Positions 12,049 to 22,382 of a stretch of 64,000 nucleotides of DNA are shown in pieces (the stretch's first letter is position 1; the number at the start of each line of letters is the position of its first letter). The stretch is from Viridothelium virens. Its lineage: Eukaryota; Ascomycota; Dothideomycetes; Trypetheliales; Trypetheliaceae. Both the position numbers and the translations under genes were made by a program. The notes beneath the pieces were generated by a model. It saw nothing but the letters and a program-made list of their open reading frames with translations, had not been told where the DNA came from and did not search any database. The stretch is from positions 310,001 through 374,000 of the forward strand of contig ML991775.1 of the NCBI GenBank assembly GCA_010094025.1, read 5' to 3'.

Positions 12049-14931
12049 TCATCCTTCTGCAGTCCCAATCTGTTGTTCGCGCGGCTGGGACTGCAGCTCA
12101 CCGCTCCCACCATTCTCTTCCTCTCCCCTCACAGAGCTTTCCGCAACTGTTTCTTCCCATTCCTGCGCCCCGTCCTGCAGATCTCGCATACCACTAGGCG
12201 TCGCAGGGCCACTTTGCGTCTCCTTCGGCGCTTGCCTTGCAATCAACGGGGGCTCTGGACTCTCGCTCCGATCCGCTGTCGTGGGTCTTGAGAAGTCCGT
12301 CGGCGTCAACAGCCCATCTCTCCTCACCTTGCCATCCCTCACACTTCTCTCATCACCCGACGCGTCGGTCCCGCCAGCCTCGCCCTCCCCATCGCTCACC
12401 GCCTGCGACACCGGGCCCGAGTCCTCCCCCGTAAACCAGCTCCTCCTCTTCCCCAACCCCCACCGACCGCGAAACGAACTCTCGGGGCTCCATTCAGGGC
12501 TCTCCCACGGCAACCGCACGCCCAACCTCTTCCTCTTCCCTCCTCCTCCACCTCGACCCACTCCCCCCGCCGGAATCTCCAAGCCGTTGCCCACAACGCC
12601 GACACCTCCACGTTGCGCAAACATCACGAGCCCGAGACACACGAGCACCAGCACCCCCTGGGCCATCCCCACCCGTTTCTGCCACACCACCTCGTCCGCC
12701 AGCACGCGCAGCCGCAGCAGCACATCCTCCATCTCGCGCCGCTGCCGCTCCCGACTCTCGGCCAGCTCGATCACCGTGCTCTGCCAGAGCTGGTCGTACT
12801 GCGCGCGGAAGCCTGCGAGCTCGCCTGCGACGGTGGCGTTGAGGTCGGCGAGGAAGGAGGAGGTCCGGGTGAGCTGTTTCTTTTGCGCGGAGGCAAAGGC
12901 GTCGCGCAGGATGCGGGACTGCGATTCGATGTATTGGAGGGAGAGGGTGCTGTTGGATTCGAGGGTTTGGAGACGCTTGTGGACTGATTTGAAGAAGGAT
13001 TCTTGAGTCGGTGGAGAGGGAGACGGGGAAGGGTTGATGGTTGGGGCTGGGCGGGTGGAGTTATGGGAGGAGGGGGCGGAGGATTTGGGGATGGCCTTAT
13101 TTGTTGGGGTTCGAGAGTCGGTTACGTTGGAGACAATCGTTGGAGATTGGTCGGGATACGACTGGGTGACGTTGGAAATGCCAGATGCACTGATCGAGCT
13201 TGCATTCGTTGATGGAGATAAGATGGAGGGAGGTGATGTCTGAGTAGTGACGGCTTGACTGGTCGTTGGAGTGATTCCAATGGTATCTTTGACAGTGGAT
13301 GCTGAGGACTCCGCTGGGGGGTTGTCAGGATTGGCACAGGTTGGCACAGGATCTCGTTCGAACACAACGACCGACGGTGTATCGGTGAGCGGTGGAGGCT
13401 GATCAACAGTGCTTGTGGATGGACCAGGTGCACCTTCCACCACTGAGGTAGTAGAAGTTGTTGGTTCGGCACTTATCTCAGAAGACCGTGTCTCTGATGG
13501 TTGCATAACAGATTCCGTAGGAGAATCGCTCCGCTTCTCACCTACGTCAGTCACAGCCGCAGCTTGTTGCTCCTCCTGCCTTTTCATTTCTTCCTCCTTT
13601 CGTTTGGAATCTTCAGCTTTGACGACGTCTTCTGATACCTCCTCGATTGCAAGATCTTCATCTCTAGCGGCCTCCTCCTGATGCCTGTATTCTTCCAGCA
13701 TGGTCGTTCCGTGTACCCTTACAAGGCTTAGCGGACAGTAGAACTCGTTACCATAGTGCTCTAGAAACTCTATCCTGAGGTACCGAGCCCAGATCAGAGG
13801 ATTTTCGACAAGGAATGCTTGAACTTCGCGGCTATTCCGAGCCTCGAATGTGCCGAGCTCTCTCCACCGTTCCATCTTCACGGGATACCTATCCGAGACA
13901 GAGAGTCGAAAAGTGCGGAACATTGAGCTGAAAAACTCGAAATTGGCGAGCACTACCGTATCAATGAGGATGTCATTGCAGAGCTCCACAATGATAAATT
14001 TGTTGTCGCTGTGGCACTCGTTGAGCATGTAGCTATCCTTGTTTTCCACCAGAACGGACGACGTGGACTTGGCTTTGGGGTTCGTCTTAAGTACCGTAGC
14101 GGCGCAATCAAAAGAAGCATAATTAAACCGCTCCTTGCATGTCTTCCCTGCATCTTTACTCCGAGATGTGGCGGCTAACGTAGCTTGCTCATTGCTAGAA
14201 TCGGTTGCGGGGGAACCACGAGCTGGCTCGTCTGCATTTTTGGGCTTGCCGAAACCACCAAAATCAAGCTCTATCTCTTGGTCTTCGCCTATGGAGTCCA
14301 AAGCATTGTTGATGCCGGGTCTTCGACGAGCTTCATTGCCTCCAGTCGTTCCACTATGGCTTTGACCAACGTTGTCGGGAGATTGTCCTGACTTTTCCAA
14401 GTTCTGCTTTTTCCATTCTTCAAAGGAGAGAAAGTTGGCGTTGTCGAGTGGCGAGTCGCTATCAGCATCGAGATCCGTTGGCGCAACACTCGATTGGGTA
14501 GGAGCGGAGGATTCAGTAACTATCGCGACGCTTGGAGCTTCCGATGTATGAGTTGACGGAGTTCCTCCAATATCTGCAGATAATGTATTGTCACGACGCT
14601 GTTGTTCGATCGCCTCGTCTTCGCCCTTGATGATATTTCTCTTGTCGGACTGCTCTCCGAGGGTTACAATCGAGGCTGGTGTCTGCCAGGGTTCCGCTGT
14701 AGCATTCAACGCGGATCGGCTTGCCCTAAGACATTGCTGTGGTAGAGTGTACGAGAGGTAATTCACCGTCCTGAATGGACAGGTCGACGACGTAGGAATG
14801 GTGTTTATTGTCGAAGTAGGGTCAGCTACGAAGGTCGAGCCCTCTGTTTGACTGATGGTGGAACTGGTGGCCGGCACCGGCAGAGGTAGATAGGCACTTA
14901 GAAGGAAACCATGAAGAAGGGTAATTCTCAT
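12049..14931 (-). CDS. SLP1: SUN-like domain ER membrane protein (SLP1/SUCO type)
   Basis: Single-exon gene of 960 aa. The ATG at 14931 is chosen because it starts a clear signal peptide (MRITLLHGFLLSAYLPLPVP); the open frame upstream has no ATG. A mid-SUN/SUN-like domain spans about residues 260-415 (ERFNYASFDCAATVLK, YMLNECHSDNKFIIVELCNDILIDTV, YLRIEFLEHYGNEFYCPLSLVRVHG). Then follow a charged stretch, a long Ser/Thr/Pro-rich region, a coiled region near 665-745 and one transmembrane helix near 750-770 (GVLVLVCLGLVMFAQR). The tail is basic, then Ser/Glu-rich. Family knowledge: yeast Slp1 works with Emp65 in the ER to guard soluble proteins from ERAD; mammalian SUCO aids collagen folding. 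The role here is inferred from that. The C-terminal side is longer than in yeast Slp1 (587 aa). Confidence 0.9.
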   Translation of the reverse strand: MRITLLHGFLLSAYLPLPVPATSSTISQTEGSTFVADPTSTINTIPTSSTCPFRTVNYLSYTLPQQCLRASRSALNATAEPWQTPASIVTLGEQSDKRNIIKGEDEAIEQQRRDNTLSADIGGTPSTHTSEAPSVAIVTESSAPTQSSVAPTDLDADSDSPLDNANFLSFEEWKKQNLEKSGQSPDNVGQSHSGTTGGNEARRRPGINNALDSIGEDQEIELDFGGFGKPKNADEPARGSPATDSSNEQATLAATSRSKDAGKTCKERFNYASFDCAATVLKTNPKAKSTSSVLVENKDSYMLNECHSDNKFIIVELCNDILIDTVVLANFEFFSSMFRTFRLSVSDRYPVKMERWRELGTFEARNSREVQAFLVENPLIWARYLRIEFLEHYGNEFYCPLSLVRVHGTTMLEEYRHQEEAARDEDLAIEEVSEDVVKAEDSKRKEEEMKRQEEQQAAAVTDVGEKRSDSPTESVMQPSETRSSEISAEPTTSTTSVVEGAPGPSTSTVDQPPPLTDTPSVVVFERDPVPTCANPDNPPAESSASTVKDTIGITPTTSQAVTTQTSPPSILSPSTNASSISASGISNVTQSYPDQSPTIVSNVTDSRTPTNKAIPKSSAPSSHNSTRPAPTINPSPSPSPPTQESFFKSVHKRLQTLESNSTLSLQYIESQSRILRDAFASAQKKQLTRTSSFLADLNATVAGELAGFRAQYDQLWQSTVIELAESRERQRREMEDVLLRLRVLADEVVWQKRVGMAQGVLVLVCLGLVMFAQRGGVGVVGNGLEIPAGGVGRGGGGGKRKRLGVRLPWESPEWSPESSFRGRWGLGKRRSWFTGEDSGPVSQAVSDGEGEAGGTDASGDERSVRDGKVRRDGLLTPTDFSRPTTADRSESPEPPLIARQAPKETQSGPATPSGMRDLQDGAQEWEETVAESSVRGEEENGGSGELQSQPREQQIGTAEG

Positions 14932-15897
14932 GGTCGCGTGCTCTGAAGAAGTAAGGATCCGCGCAGCTTCATTGCTTGCAAGTCTCAGTCGAGACAGTGC
15001 AGAAGCCACCAGGAAAAGTAAGGTCCGCAGGATGATTAGTGTTCTGGTGGCGAATCTGTGCGTGAAGATGCCACCTCAATGAATGTCTGACACTTTTTGC
15101 GCTTCGCCGCTTTCTGCGCGCCCACACCCATCAACTTCTGCTCTATCACCAGTGAAGAGGTATGCTTCGAATCCAGAGCATCCTGAAGCAGCCACCCGGT
15201 TCACAGATTGTCATGAATGTTCTCATCAAGGAAGGTGCTCTGATGTCATTGGTATGCAGCCCACGCTTGACCAACAAGCCATAGCCAAGCGGGTATTACC
15301 ATGACCCAACGTTCTATAGAAATGGGTTGGCTTCAGCTCGGCCCGGTTAAAATATCATATTCATTCTGAAGAAAACTGTCTTTTGAATATAGCTTTACGT
15401 GGGGTTTCATTTCCTTTGGTTTGGCAATGCAGATGTGAGAATCCCAAATGTAACATACGATAAAGAGATAGTTTTCGATGGAACTTCCAAGTTACCCCAG
15501 CTACGAACATGCAGTCACTTGGAAAGGAAGACTTTGAGCAATGCTTTAAAATGGCGATTGGTCATACGTAAAGGGCAATTCAATTTTCTTGGGTATAGAA
15601 CTCCCTTCCATGCTGTAGAATGCTAACAAAACTCCAAAGGTCAATGCTCGAAACAGCCTCTTGTTGATTTGGAGCTGGCCTCATCATTTTACGAACCATA
15701 CTCAATGCACTGCCACATATCAATGACTTTTGCTCAATCCACACTACAACATTCACATGAAACGAGCATGAACCACTTTTGCCAGACGATAGCTTATCAT
15801 GCATCAGAGCTTACCCCATTACCCTACGATTCTTTCCCAATCCTCTCCTGATTTCCAACCAGGTCTCTACCCTTTAAAACCATTGGCCCTCAGTCTC
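14932..15897. other. SLP1 promoter and 3' flank of the coiled-coil gene
   Basis: No gene seen. The region just upstream of 14931 is open in the SLP1 frame for 26 codons but lacks an ATG. AT-rich tracts lie near 15350-15500. Confidence 0.5.
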
Positions 15898-15961
15898 CTA
15901 AACCGCTTTCTCTTTCCCCTTCCACTTCGGTGGCTTCGGGGGTGCCCCCAATCGGGCAGTT

Positions 15962-15988
15962 TCCTCCTCCTCCTCCTCCTCCTCCTCC
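15962..15988. repeat. TCC trinucleotide run (nine copies)
   Basis: Read on the minus strand it is (GGA/GAG)n and, in the frame of the coiled-coil gene, encodes most of a nine-glutamate run in the extension beyond the TAG stop. Length-variable microsatellite candidate. Confidence 0.85.
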
Positions 15989-16104
15989 GCCGGCGGTGGC
16001 TCCTTCGCCGACTGCTCCATCAGAGGCGCAAATTCCACCTCCCATCTTGGCGGCTCCCACCCTAGGTCCCTTATGTGCCACTCCAGCAGCGCGATGCGCT
16101 CCCG

Positions 16105-18561
16105 CTACATCGCATCCACCTTGCGCCAGCTATCCCGATGTGTGTACAGCTGCTCAAATTCCGAGTCTCGCACGAGGTCGTCCCTTTCAAGCTTCTTGAT
16201 CCGGTCTTCCAGCGCCTTCTTCTCTCGCAGGTGGCGCGCCGGTGTAGAATCGGGGTTCGGAATCAGGGCTACGAGGCCAGCGTTTTCCAGTTCAAGGCCT
16301 GTCACATGGTTCTCAAGCTCGGCGTTGAGTTCTTTAGTAGCGTTGCGCTGGAGTTGGAGCGTGTGATTCGCATCCGTGAAGGCCAGGTTGGCGTCTAATG
16401 TGGCGCTATATCTTGCGCTGGTGCGCCGGAGGGTCGTCTCGGTGCTTCCGAGGCGGGAGAGGAGCTCGTTGACGTTTGCTGAGGACTGCATAATGTGCTT
16501 GCGCATCTCCTCGATTAGTTCGTCGGCGGTGAAGGCCCTCGTGAGATTGTAGAATGTGTTGGCAATAAAAGAACGCATTTCTCTGTTGTCGTGACTAAGC
16601 GCTTCCACGTTCTCTTCGGTCTCCTCGAGCGTGGATGACAGTGCCTTGGTCTTCTCTTTAAGATTGTCTCGCTCAACCTTGAGCTTCGTGTTATCATTAT
16701 AAGCACGTTTGTAGTCGGTTTCGAGCTCAAGTAATTGTGCACCGAGTGCTTTTAATACGGCTCGGTCCGACTCAGTAGCAGTTTTTACATTGTCCTTCGA
16801 GATCTCACGCTGGAGCTCAAGCTCTGCAGTTCGGCGTTGGAGCTCTGCCTCCTTCAACTGGTAGAGTTCGGAGAGTGCGGTGCGCAAACAATGAAGACAG
16901 TTGCACTTGTTTGGCTGAAGACAATCACGGAATTGAGTACCTTTAAACTCATTTGCAAGCTGAGTTCTCATAGCATCATCCTCGGCGAGCTGCCTCTGGC
17001 ATTGCGACACCAGCTCTCTGTTTCTTTCCTCAAGCTCAACCTTTTCACTCTTCAGCTGCTCATTTGCTCCCTGGACATGCTCAAGGTGGGACTTCTGAAC
17101 TTCAAGATCATGCTTCTCCTTCTTCAGTGCGTTATTCTCCTTCTCGATCTTGTGGTTCTTCTTATTCGCCCTTTCAAACCGCTTGTTCAGGACGGAAGTT
17201 ATTTCACTCAATCTCTTTTCGGCCGCTTCTTTTTGCGCGAGGAGCTGTTCCTCCATTTCGCGCTCCAATGTCTCCTCACGGTTGTTCACGAGATCCTCGT
17301 GATACTTAGTGGTGACGCCATATTCACCAATGTAGGGCCCACTGATCTCAAAGGAGTCGAGCTTCGCCTTGAGACGATCAATCTCTTCGTCTCTTGCTCG
17401 AGCAACTGCCTTCAGCTCCTGAATCTCTTTAACAGACTCGGGTCCGAGTCTGACCGGAGAATCGGATGACGACACGGGTGCTGAATCTGTCGGCGAATCA
17501 GATGATGTCCCAGAACTATAGCCGGAGTCAATCCACGAGGCTACACGTGAGCGTCGCGGAAGGTTAACAGTCGGTTTAGTGGCAAACAGAGCCATGGTCG
17601 ATTCAAGCATACCGGGAAGGGGGTCTGTATGCATTTCATTGGGGGACAGGGGCGCCAACATACCGGACCACCCGATGTGGGGGTCCGTATGAGCTACCGA
17701 GGATTGGGCAAGCCTTTGCTTCTCCCTATTGAGCGCTGCGAGGATGTTGAAATCACTTTGGACTGGTGTTTCGGACCTTGCTGCCGCCTCGATCGGAACT
17801 TGGGATGCCAAGGAGAACTCTTGCAAAGCCGCCCCTGGCATGGAGTAGAGAGCCGGGCTCTTGCTTCGCAACATTGCGATGAGCCCGTCAGTAACATGCT
17901 CGACGGCCTGAACAGGCTTTGCAACGACGCTGTCAGCAAAGTTTCTGCTATGGACTGGAGCAGAGTTGCAGGACACCCCAAAAAGATTCGACATAGAATT
18001 TGGGTTGGACTCTATGGCCTCCGTAGTTCCTTGCTCGGGTTTCGTGGGGTCCACGCTGGTGACGCTGGGCGCTATGGAATCGTTTTGTTGCGTGGGAGCA
18101 ATAGTCTTTGCCCACTTGCATGCGTCCTGACCAGGTTGGCTGACGCGATGGACGAAGTCCCAAGCCGATTCTCCAGTCGATGCCTCGCGCTTGTAGTGGA
18201 AGGCATGTTCTTTCAAATTCATTGCGTCGTTCATGGCTGCCTCTAAGGTGTTGATACGACGAGCTACTTTTGCGCCTTCGAACGATTGGTCGAGATACGT
18301 ATTACCAAAACGGTCTGAACAGACCACAACATAGAATTCTGGATTTGTCGCACTTCTGAAGACATCTTGGGCTGAGGCTGAATAGCTTTCCTTGCCAATG
18401 ACGTAGGCCGTAGGGTACGGTGACGACCTAACTTGGAACAAGCTATCATCGATAGCTTGAGAGGGAGGGAGAATATTCGTTGATGGGAGGAGGACCATGT
18501 CGTCGGCAGAATAGATCCTCGAATTTCCCATGTTGCAATCCATATTGGATGGACAACTCAT
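16105..18561 (-). CDS. Long coiled-coil protein, C-terminus cut by an in-frame TAG
   Basis: I do not recognise the family. From the ATG at 18561 (MSCPSNMDCN) it has 818 codons with no intron needed. Residues 1-370 are low-complexity and Ser/Pro-rich, with one compact segment near 45-100 (YPTAYVIGKESYS, FYVVVCSDRFGNTYLDQSF). Residues about 400 to 818 are heptad-rich coiled coil (EIQELKAVARARDEEIDRL; EKENNALKKEKHDLEVQK; LKVERDNLKEKTKAL), broken by a Cys pattern CLQPNKCNCLHC near 600. The frame ends KVDAM-TAG at 16107-16105 and then stays open for 68 codons to a TAG at 15900-15898, starting RERIALLEWHIRDLGWEPP (see findings). A structural or scaffold role is only a guess. The start could be later (the next Met is 6 codons on), or an upstream exon could exist. 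Confidence 0.75.
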   Translation of the reverse strand: MSCPSNMDCNMGNSRIYSADDMVLLPSTNILPPSQAIDDSLFQVRSSPYPTAYVIGKESYSASAQDVFRSATNPEFYVVVCSDRFGNTYLDQSFEGAKVARRINTLEAAMNDAMNLKEHAFHYKREASTGESAWDFVHRVSQPGQDACKWAKTIAPTQQNDSIAPSVTSVDPTKPEQGTTEAIESNPNSMSNLFGVSCNSAPVHSRNFADSVVAKPVQAVEHVTDGLIAMLRSKSPALYSMPGAALQEFSLASQVPIEAAARSETPVQSDFNILAALNREKQRLAQSSVAHTDPHIGWSGMLAPLSPNEMHTDPLPGMLESTMALFATKPTVNLPRRSRVASWIDSGYSSGTSSDSPTDSAPVSSSDSPVRLGPESVKEIQELKAVARARDEEIDRLKAKLDSFEISGPYIGEYGVTTKYHEDLVNNREETLEREMEEQLLAQKEAAEKRLSEITSVLNKRFERANKKNHKIEKENNALKKEKHDLEVQKSHLEHVQGANEQLKSEKVELEERNRELVSQCQRQLAEDDAMRTQLANEFKGTQFRDCLQPNKCNCLHCLRTALSELYQLKEAELQRRTAELELQREISKDNVKTATESDRAVLKALGAQLLELETDYKRAYNDNTKLKVERDNLKEKTKALSSTLEETEENVEALSHDNREMRSFIANTFYNLTRAFTADELIEEMRKHIMQSSANVNELLSRLGSTETTLRRTSARYSATLDANLAFTDANHTLQLQRNATKELNAELENHVTGLELENAGLVALIPNPDSTPARHLREKKALEDRIKKLERDDLVRDSEFEQLYTHRDSWRKVDAM

Positions 18562-20254
18562 CTGAACCAGTGACAACGGCCTCGATGTATATACCACAAA
18601 GGTAAGCAGGGAGTCACTCCTGAGTATCAGAGAGTACAAGCTCGGTCGAGAATGGGAGTTCTTTCAAAGGGGCTCCTGAATCCAAAGGGAGAATGCTAGT
18701 GTAAGCTCAAATGTCCTGTGTAGTTGAAGGAGCTCAAGCAGAGTCAAGGCTCCACGTACTCACATACCTAACAGCTCTGCCGAGTACTTGGACATATGAG
18801 TGTGGTCAGAAGAACTATTATGCCACTACTCAGCCTCGAACGTGAGACAGAAACATCATTGTTGGGAGGGGGTGCGGGCTCTGGGTGTGAATTGCGGTAA
18901 AGCCTGGGCAAAGGCCACTCACAACTACCTAGAGATGGTCCCGAGCGCCAAAGGAGAAAAAATGATTAGGAGAAGATGCCGTTTGCTGTCGTGAGATGAT
19001 TCTCTGTTGTGAATCCTCACCAAGCCTTGTTCTTACCGTGGTGATGCAACCTCTCCAAAATGCCTCCTGATTCGTTCTCGTGAGGCATATCTGGAACTCA
19101 CGCTGTCTGTGCTTTGTGAACTGTGGTGACTGCAGGAAAAAGTTTGATGCAGTTGGTGGTCTTAGAGTTGTGGTAGAAGTTCTCGTGAAGTGTAGAGATA
19201 TGCACACAGGATGCCCCTGAAAGATCACCTGGGAGAGCATGATATCAAGGCTGCACTCGGATCGCGCCGACGATTGTACTCAAGAGCCTAATCGAGCGAA
19301 AAGTTGTATATTTTCATATAGTTGACTGTTGTGCAGTTATCGATGGGGGATCAAGGGACCAGTGTCGGGATAGGTTTGACATGAAGGCTGGAATAGAGAA
19401 TGCACCCCTACCTGGGAAGAGCTAGCCGGGCCATCTTCAGGCTGATCAACAATGAGAGCTTGAGTCTTAGCGTGGTTCATTCGATGATTCCCCTGGGTAG
19501 GCCAAACCTGAACGCAAGGTGATTGTCAAATCTTTGATATCCAAACCAAGCCATGCAGGACAATAACCAGATCAAACAAACGCACGACTGTTAGAGACCT
19601 GCGCTAGCAAGAAGACAACAGAAAAGAAATCCATCTGTGTAATAAAAGGAGATTGATCGCTTATATAGCACAGCCTCTTTTTAGTGGTATCATGAAGGAT
19701 TCTTGCGCGATGGAGAGAATTGGGGCAAACTAACCGACGATCGATTGGAAGAATCTTCGACCGTATTATTGTGACTGCATGTAGATGAAAGAGTACACAA
19801 GGTACGCGTGCAGTTGGGGGCTGTTTTGCCGAATGTGTTCGGTAATTTGGGAAAATATCGCAAACGTTCGAATTAAAAAGGAAAGAACGGGAAGTGAACA
19901 ATATACGCTGTGTTTGGAAAACCACAATCAGTTTAAGAAATCCCCATGGACCGGCTATGTAGGTAGGTATGGAAGAAAGATCAACCTCCTCAGAAGCTAA
20001 TACGATGCTCCCTGACCTCAGCCGTTTCAATGCCGCAGCAGCGGGCTGATTTGCTCTATCCAACGAAAAAAGCTCGAAAGATCGGTGCCTATTTGTCATT
20101 CATTGATTCATTAATTCATGCAAACTACAATACCTGATCTCGCTGTTCCCTTGCGCCTGCGGTCCATTCCGTTCCCTACCCACCTGGGACAATGCGTATC
20201 CGAATATTTCAAGTTTGCGCCATGTGCACTTCACAATATCGGCAGTTCCACCCT
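18562..20254. other. Intergenic, no supported gene
   Basis: Holds the presumed promoter of the coiled-coil gene and the 3' flank of UBC1. A minus-strand frame of 175 codons (19572-20099) starts with ATG but has no domain and is of a length expected by chance. Confidence 0.5.
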
Positions 20255-21150
20255 TCATGCTTCACCAAACAATCGGGCCGTAATGTCGCCCATATACGCC
20301 TCCTCAAGCTCATAGTCCTCACCGTCCATTTTGTCGATGCCAACATATTCGAAGGCAGAGACAACAGTAGGTACATCGAAGCCCATAGCAACGAAGCGGT
20401 CGATGAGTTCTTTGTTGTAGCCGTGATACCTGTACCAGATGTGTCAGTCATGTCACGTGCTTGTCCATGCCACTACGCCAGACTCATCCGCCGCAGAATT
20501 ATAGAAGCAAGAGGGAAAAGACATACGCTGCCATTTTCGCTTTTTCCTCCTTTTCCTTGTTCAATTGGGCCTTCTTCTTTAACGACTCAGCATTTGAGCC
20601 GCCACTCCCTTCCGCAATCTCCTTCCGCGGAGCCCCTGCGTACTTGATTGCCCACTCCCGAGCAACGTGCTCAAATTCTTTTGGATTTCTAATCAACATG
20701 CCGGCTACTTCTGCGTCTTGCGGATCTTTTGGCTCGGGCGTGCTTAGGAGTGACTGTAGAGAGATCAGGGCGGATTTGATCGTCAGGACCGGCGACCAGG
20801 CGTTGGCGAGTGTATCAAGACAAATTGCGCCCTGTAGACTTCAGCATCACTCCTGAGTCCTCTTGTGAAGTTGAGGATAGCCGCAGTACCGTTTGACTGC
20901 TGACGTTCGGATGCCACATCCTCGTCTCAAATTTCATGACTGGCGGCCGAAACGGGTATTCGCTCGGCAATCTGATGTCCACAAAAAAGCGGCCACCCTC
21001 ATACGCAGTGTCTGGAGGCCCTTCAAATTGACCTCTCAGGTGCGTCAGGTCCTCCCCATTACCGTATGGCTCGACGATGATCTTCGACAGCGGGTCGTTC
21101 TGGATATCTGCAATCTCTTTTGCGATACGTCGCGTACGATTCGAAGACAT
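20255..21150 (-). CDS. UBC1: Ubiquitin-conjugating enzyme E2 with C-terminal UBA (UBC1)
   Basis: Class II E2 that carries ubiquitin as a thioester and extends K48 chains, notably with the APC/C. Exons: 21150-20890, 20831-20527, 20429-20255, giving 246 aa. The UBC fold is complete: [37 protein letters not shown], then [17 protein letters not shown] with the catalytic cysteine at about C91. A lysine-rich linker ([22 protein letters not shown]) follows, then a UBA domain at about residues 190-246 ([20 protein letters not shown]). The HPN motif and the UBA tail together identify UBC1 (UBE2K in animals). The first intron uses the weaker donor gtactg at 20889 and falls between HPNVSSQT and GAICLD, just before the active site. 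Confidence 0.96.
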
Positions 21151-22382
21151 TCTGACGGCGTAACGTACAAAGCAGCGTTCGCTGTATGTATCTCAAATAG
21201 TGAGGTCAAGCTTGTATGTACAGTAGGATAGAAGAAGCTCGAGGCTGCCTTTGGTGTGGCGCTTTGTGCTCCCAAACTACCTCATGCGGAGGTGAGTCAG
21301 GCTGTGAGCCTTGACGGTGAAGGCGGTACTGGGCAGGGTTGTGATCGACTAAGATTTGAGCAACAAGAATATGTAGGCAGCCTTCACCAAGCTTCCCCAG
21401 AGAGATTGCGGGGATGAGGAGGAGCTTGGAGAGAGAATGCCTGAAATCAGCCTCAGGCAGGTACCTAGGTATGCACTGCAATGTTTCTAGAAGTCACGAC
21501 GTTGTTGCAGAGGTGAATGGGACGGATAGGAGAATGATCATTCGCAAATTCTTAGGGCCAACATACAATGTCAGGCTACGGAGGTAAAGAGACCTTCAGT
21601 AACTTTGAAAACGTGTCTTAAGTTCTGTGGGAGCAGGAAGTGAAGCTCCCGTGCTCCCAAAGCCTGGTCGCTCGGAGAGTTCGCCGAGTCGACCGTACCG
21701 CCGCCCCACAACACACGTCACAAGCATCTGCTGACTCAAGGCCCGCAAAAGCCAAAGCCAGCATGTCGATATCGATAAGAGGCCATGATTAGAGGAAGTC
21801 TTGAGGTGTCTTAAGGTCGGAGGGACAGTTTCACGATAGGTAAGGTAGGTAATCAAAAGTGCAGTGACTGCAGAAGACTGGTCTCTTTTAGAGCTAGACA
21901 ACACACTGTGCGATCCAGTACTGGAGCAGTGATCCATTTCATTTCTCATTAACATATCCAAATTTTTGCTCTCCAAGGCCCTGTCGCACTTGCCAGGTAT
22001 AAGAGGAGCCATCCTGCAACTTTCATTGGAATTGTAGCACTGGATACAAAAAGAAGGGAACCACCACGCATCGCACAAGAGCCTCCCCCCAACTTCTAAA
22101 TAGAAATAAACTTGCTGAATCGAAACCGCTGGGAGTTCGGCATGAAAATCAAAGACAATCAGCCTGCAACAAGAGGGCGTTCAACAAAGAAGTGCGCAGA
22201 AGCCGAGGATAGACTCTCCTCCTGACGTGATTTTGAGGCGTTATGCCCCAAATAGAAAGACTATGGGTGGGGAATCCCGTAAGTAATAATCAAAATATGT
22301 GCAAAGAAGGTCAAGAAGAGCATTCAGACAGCAAGGACAACTGGGTAAGCGCTTAAAAGGAACAAGCGCTCACCCGCTAATG
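21151..22382. other. Intergenic between UBC1 promoter and HAL4-like 3' end
   Basis: No gene supported. A TACCTAGGTA motif lies at about 21463-21472, and taggta-type words near 21838-21850. A 160-codon minus-strand frame (21596-22078) has no recognisable domain. Confidence 0.5.

Noticed and set aside
12044-13006. Plus-strand frame of 320 codons
   Set aside because: Antisense to the SLP1 gene; low-complexity Ser/Pro reading caused by the GC-biased opposite strand.
16093-16107. 15-nt GT..AG piece that would remove the TAG of the coiled-coil gene
   Set aside because: Far below the minimum size of a spliceosomal intron.
16837-17469. Plus-strand frame of 210 codons, leucine-rich
   Set aside because: Antisense of the coiled-coil gene; Glu/Lys heptads read backwards give Leu/Phe-rich pseudo-proteins.
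19572-20099. 175-codon minus frame with ATG
   Set aside because: Expected about once by chance in this window; no domain and no splice support.
21596-22078. 160-codon minus frame
   Set aside because: No domain; composition unlike neighbours' proteins.
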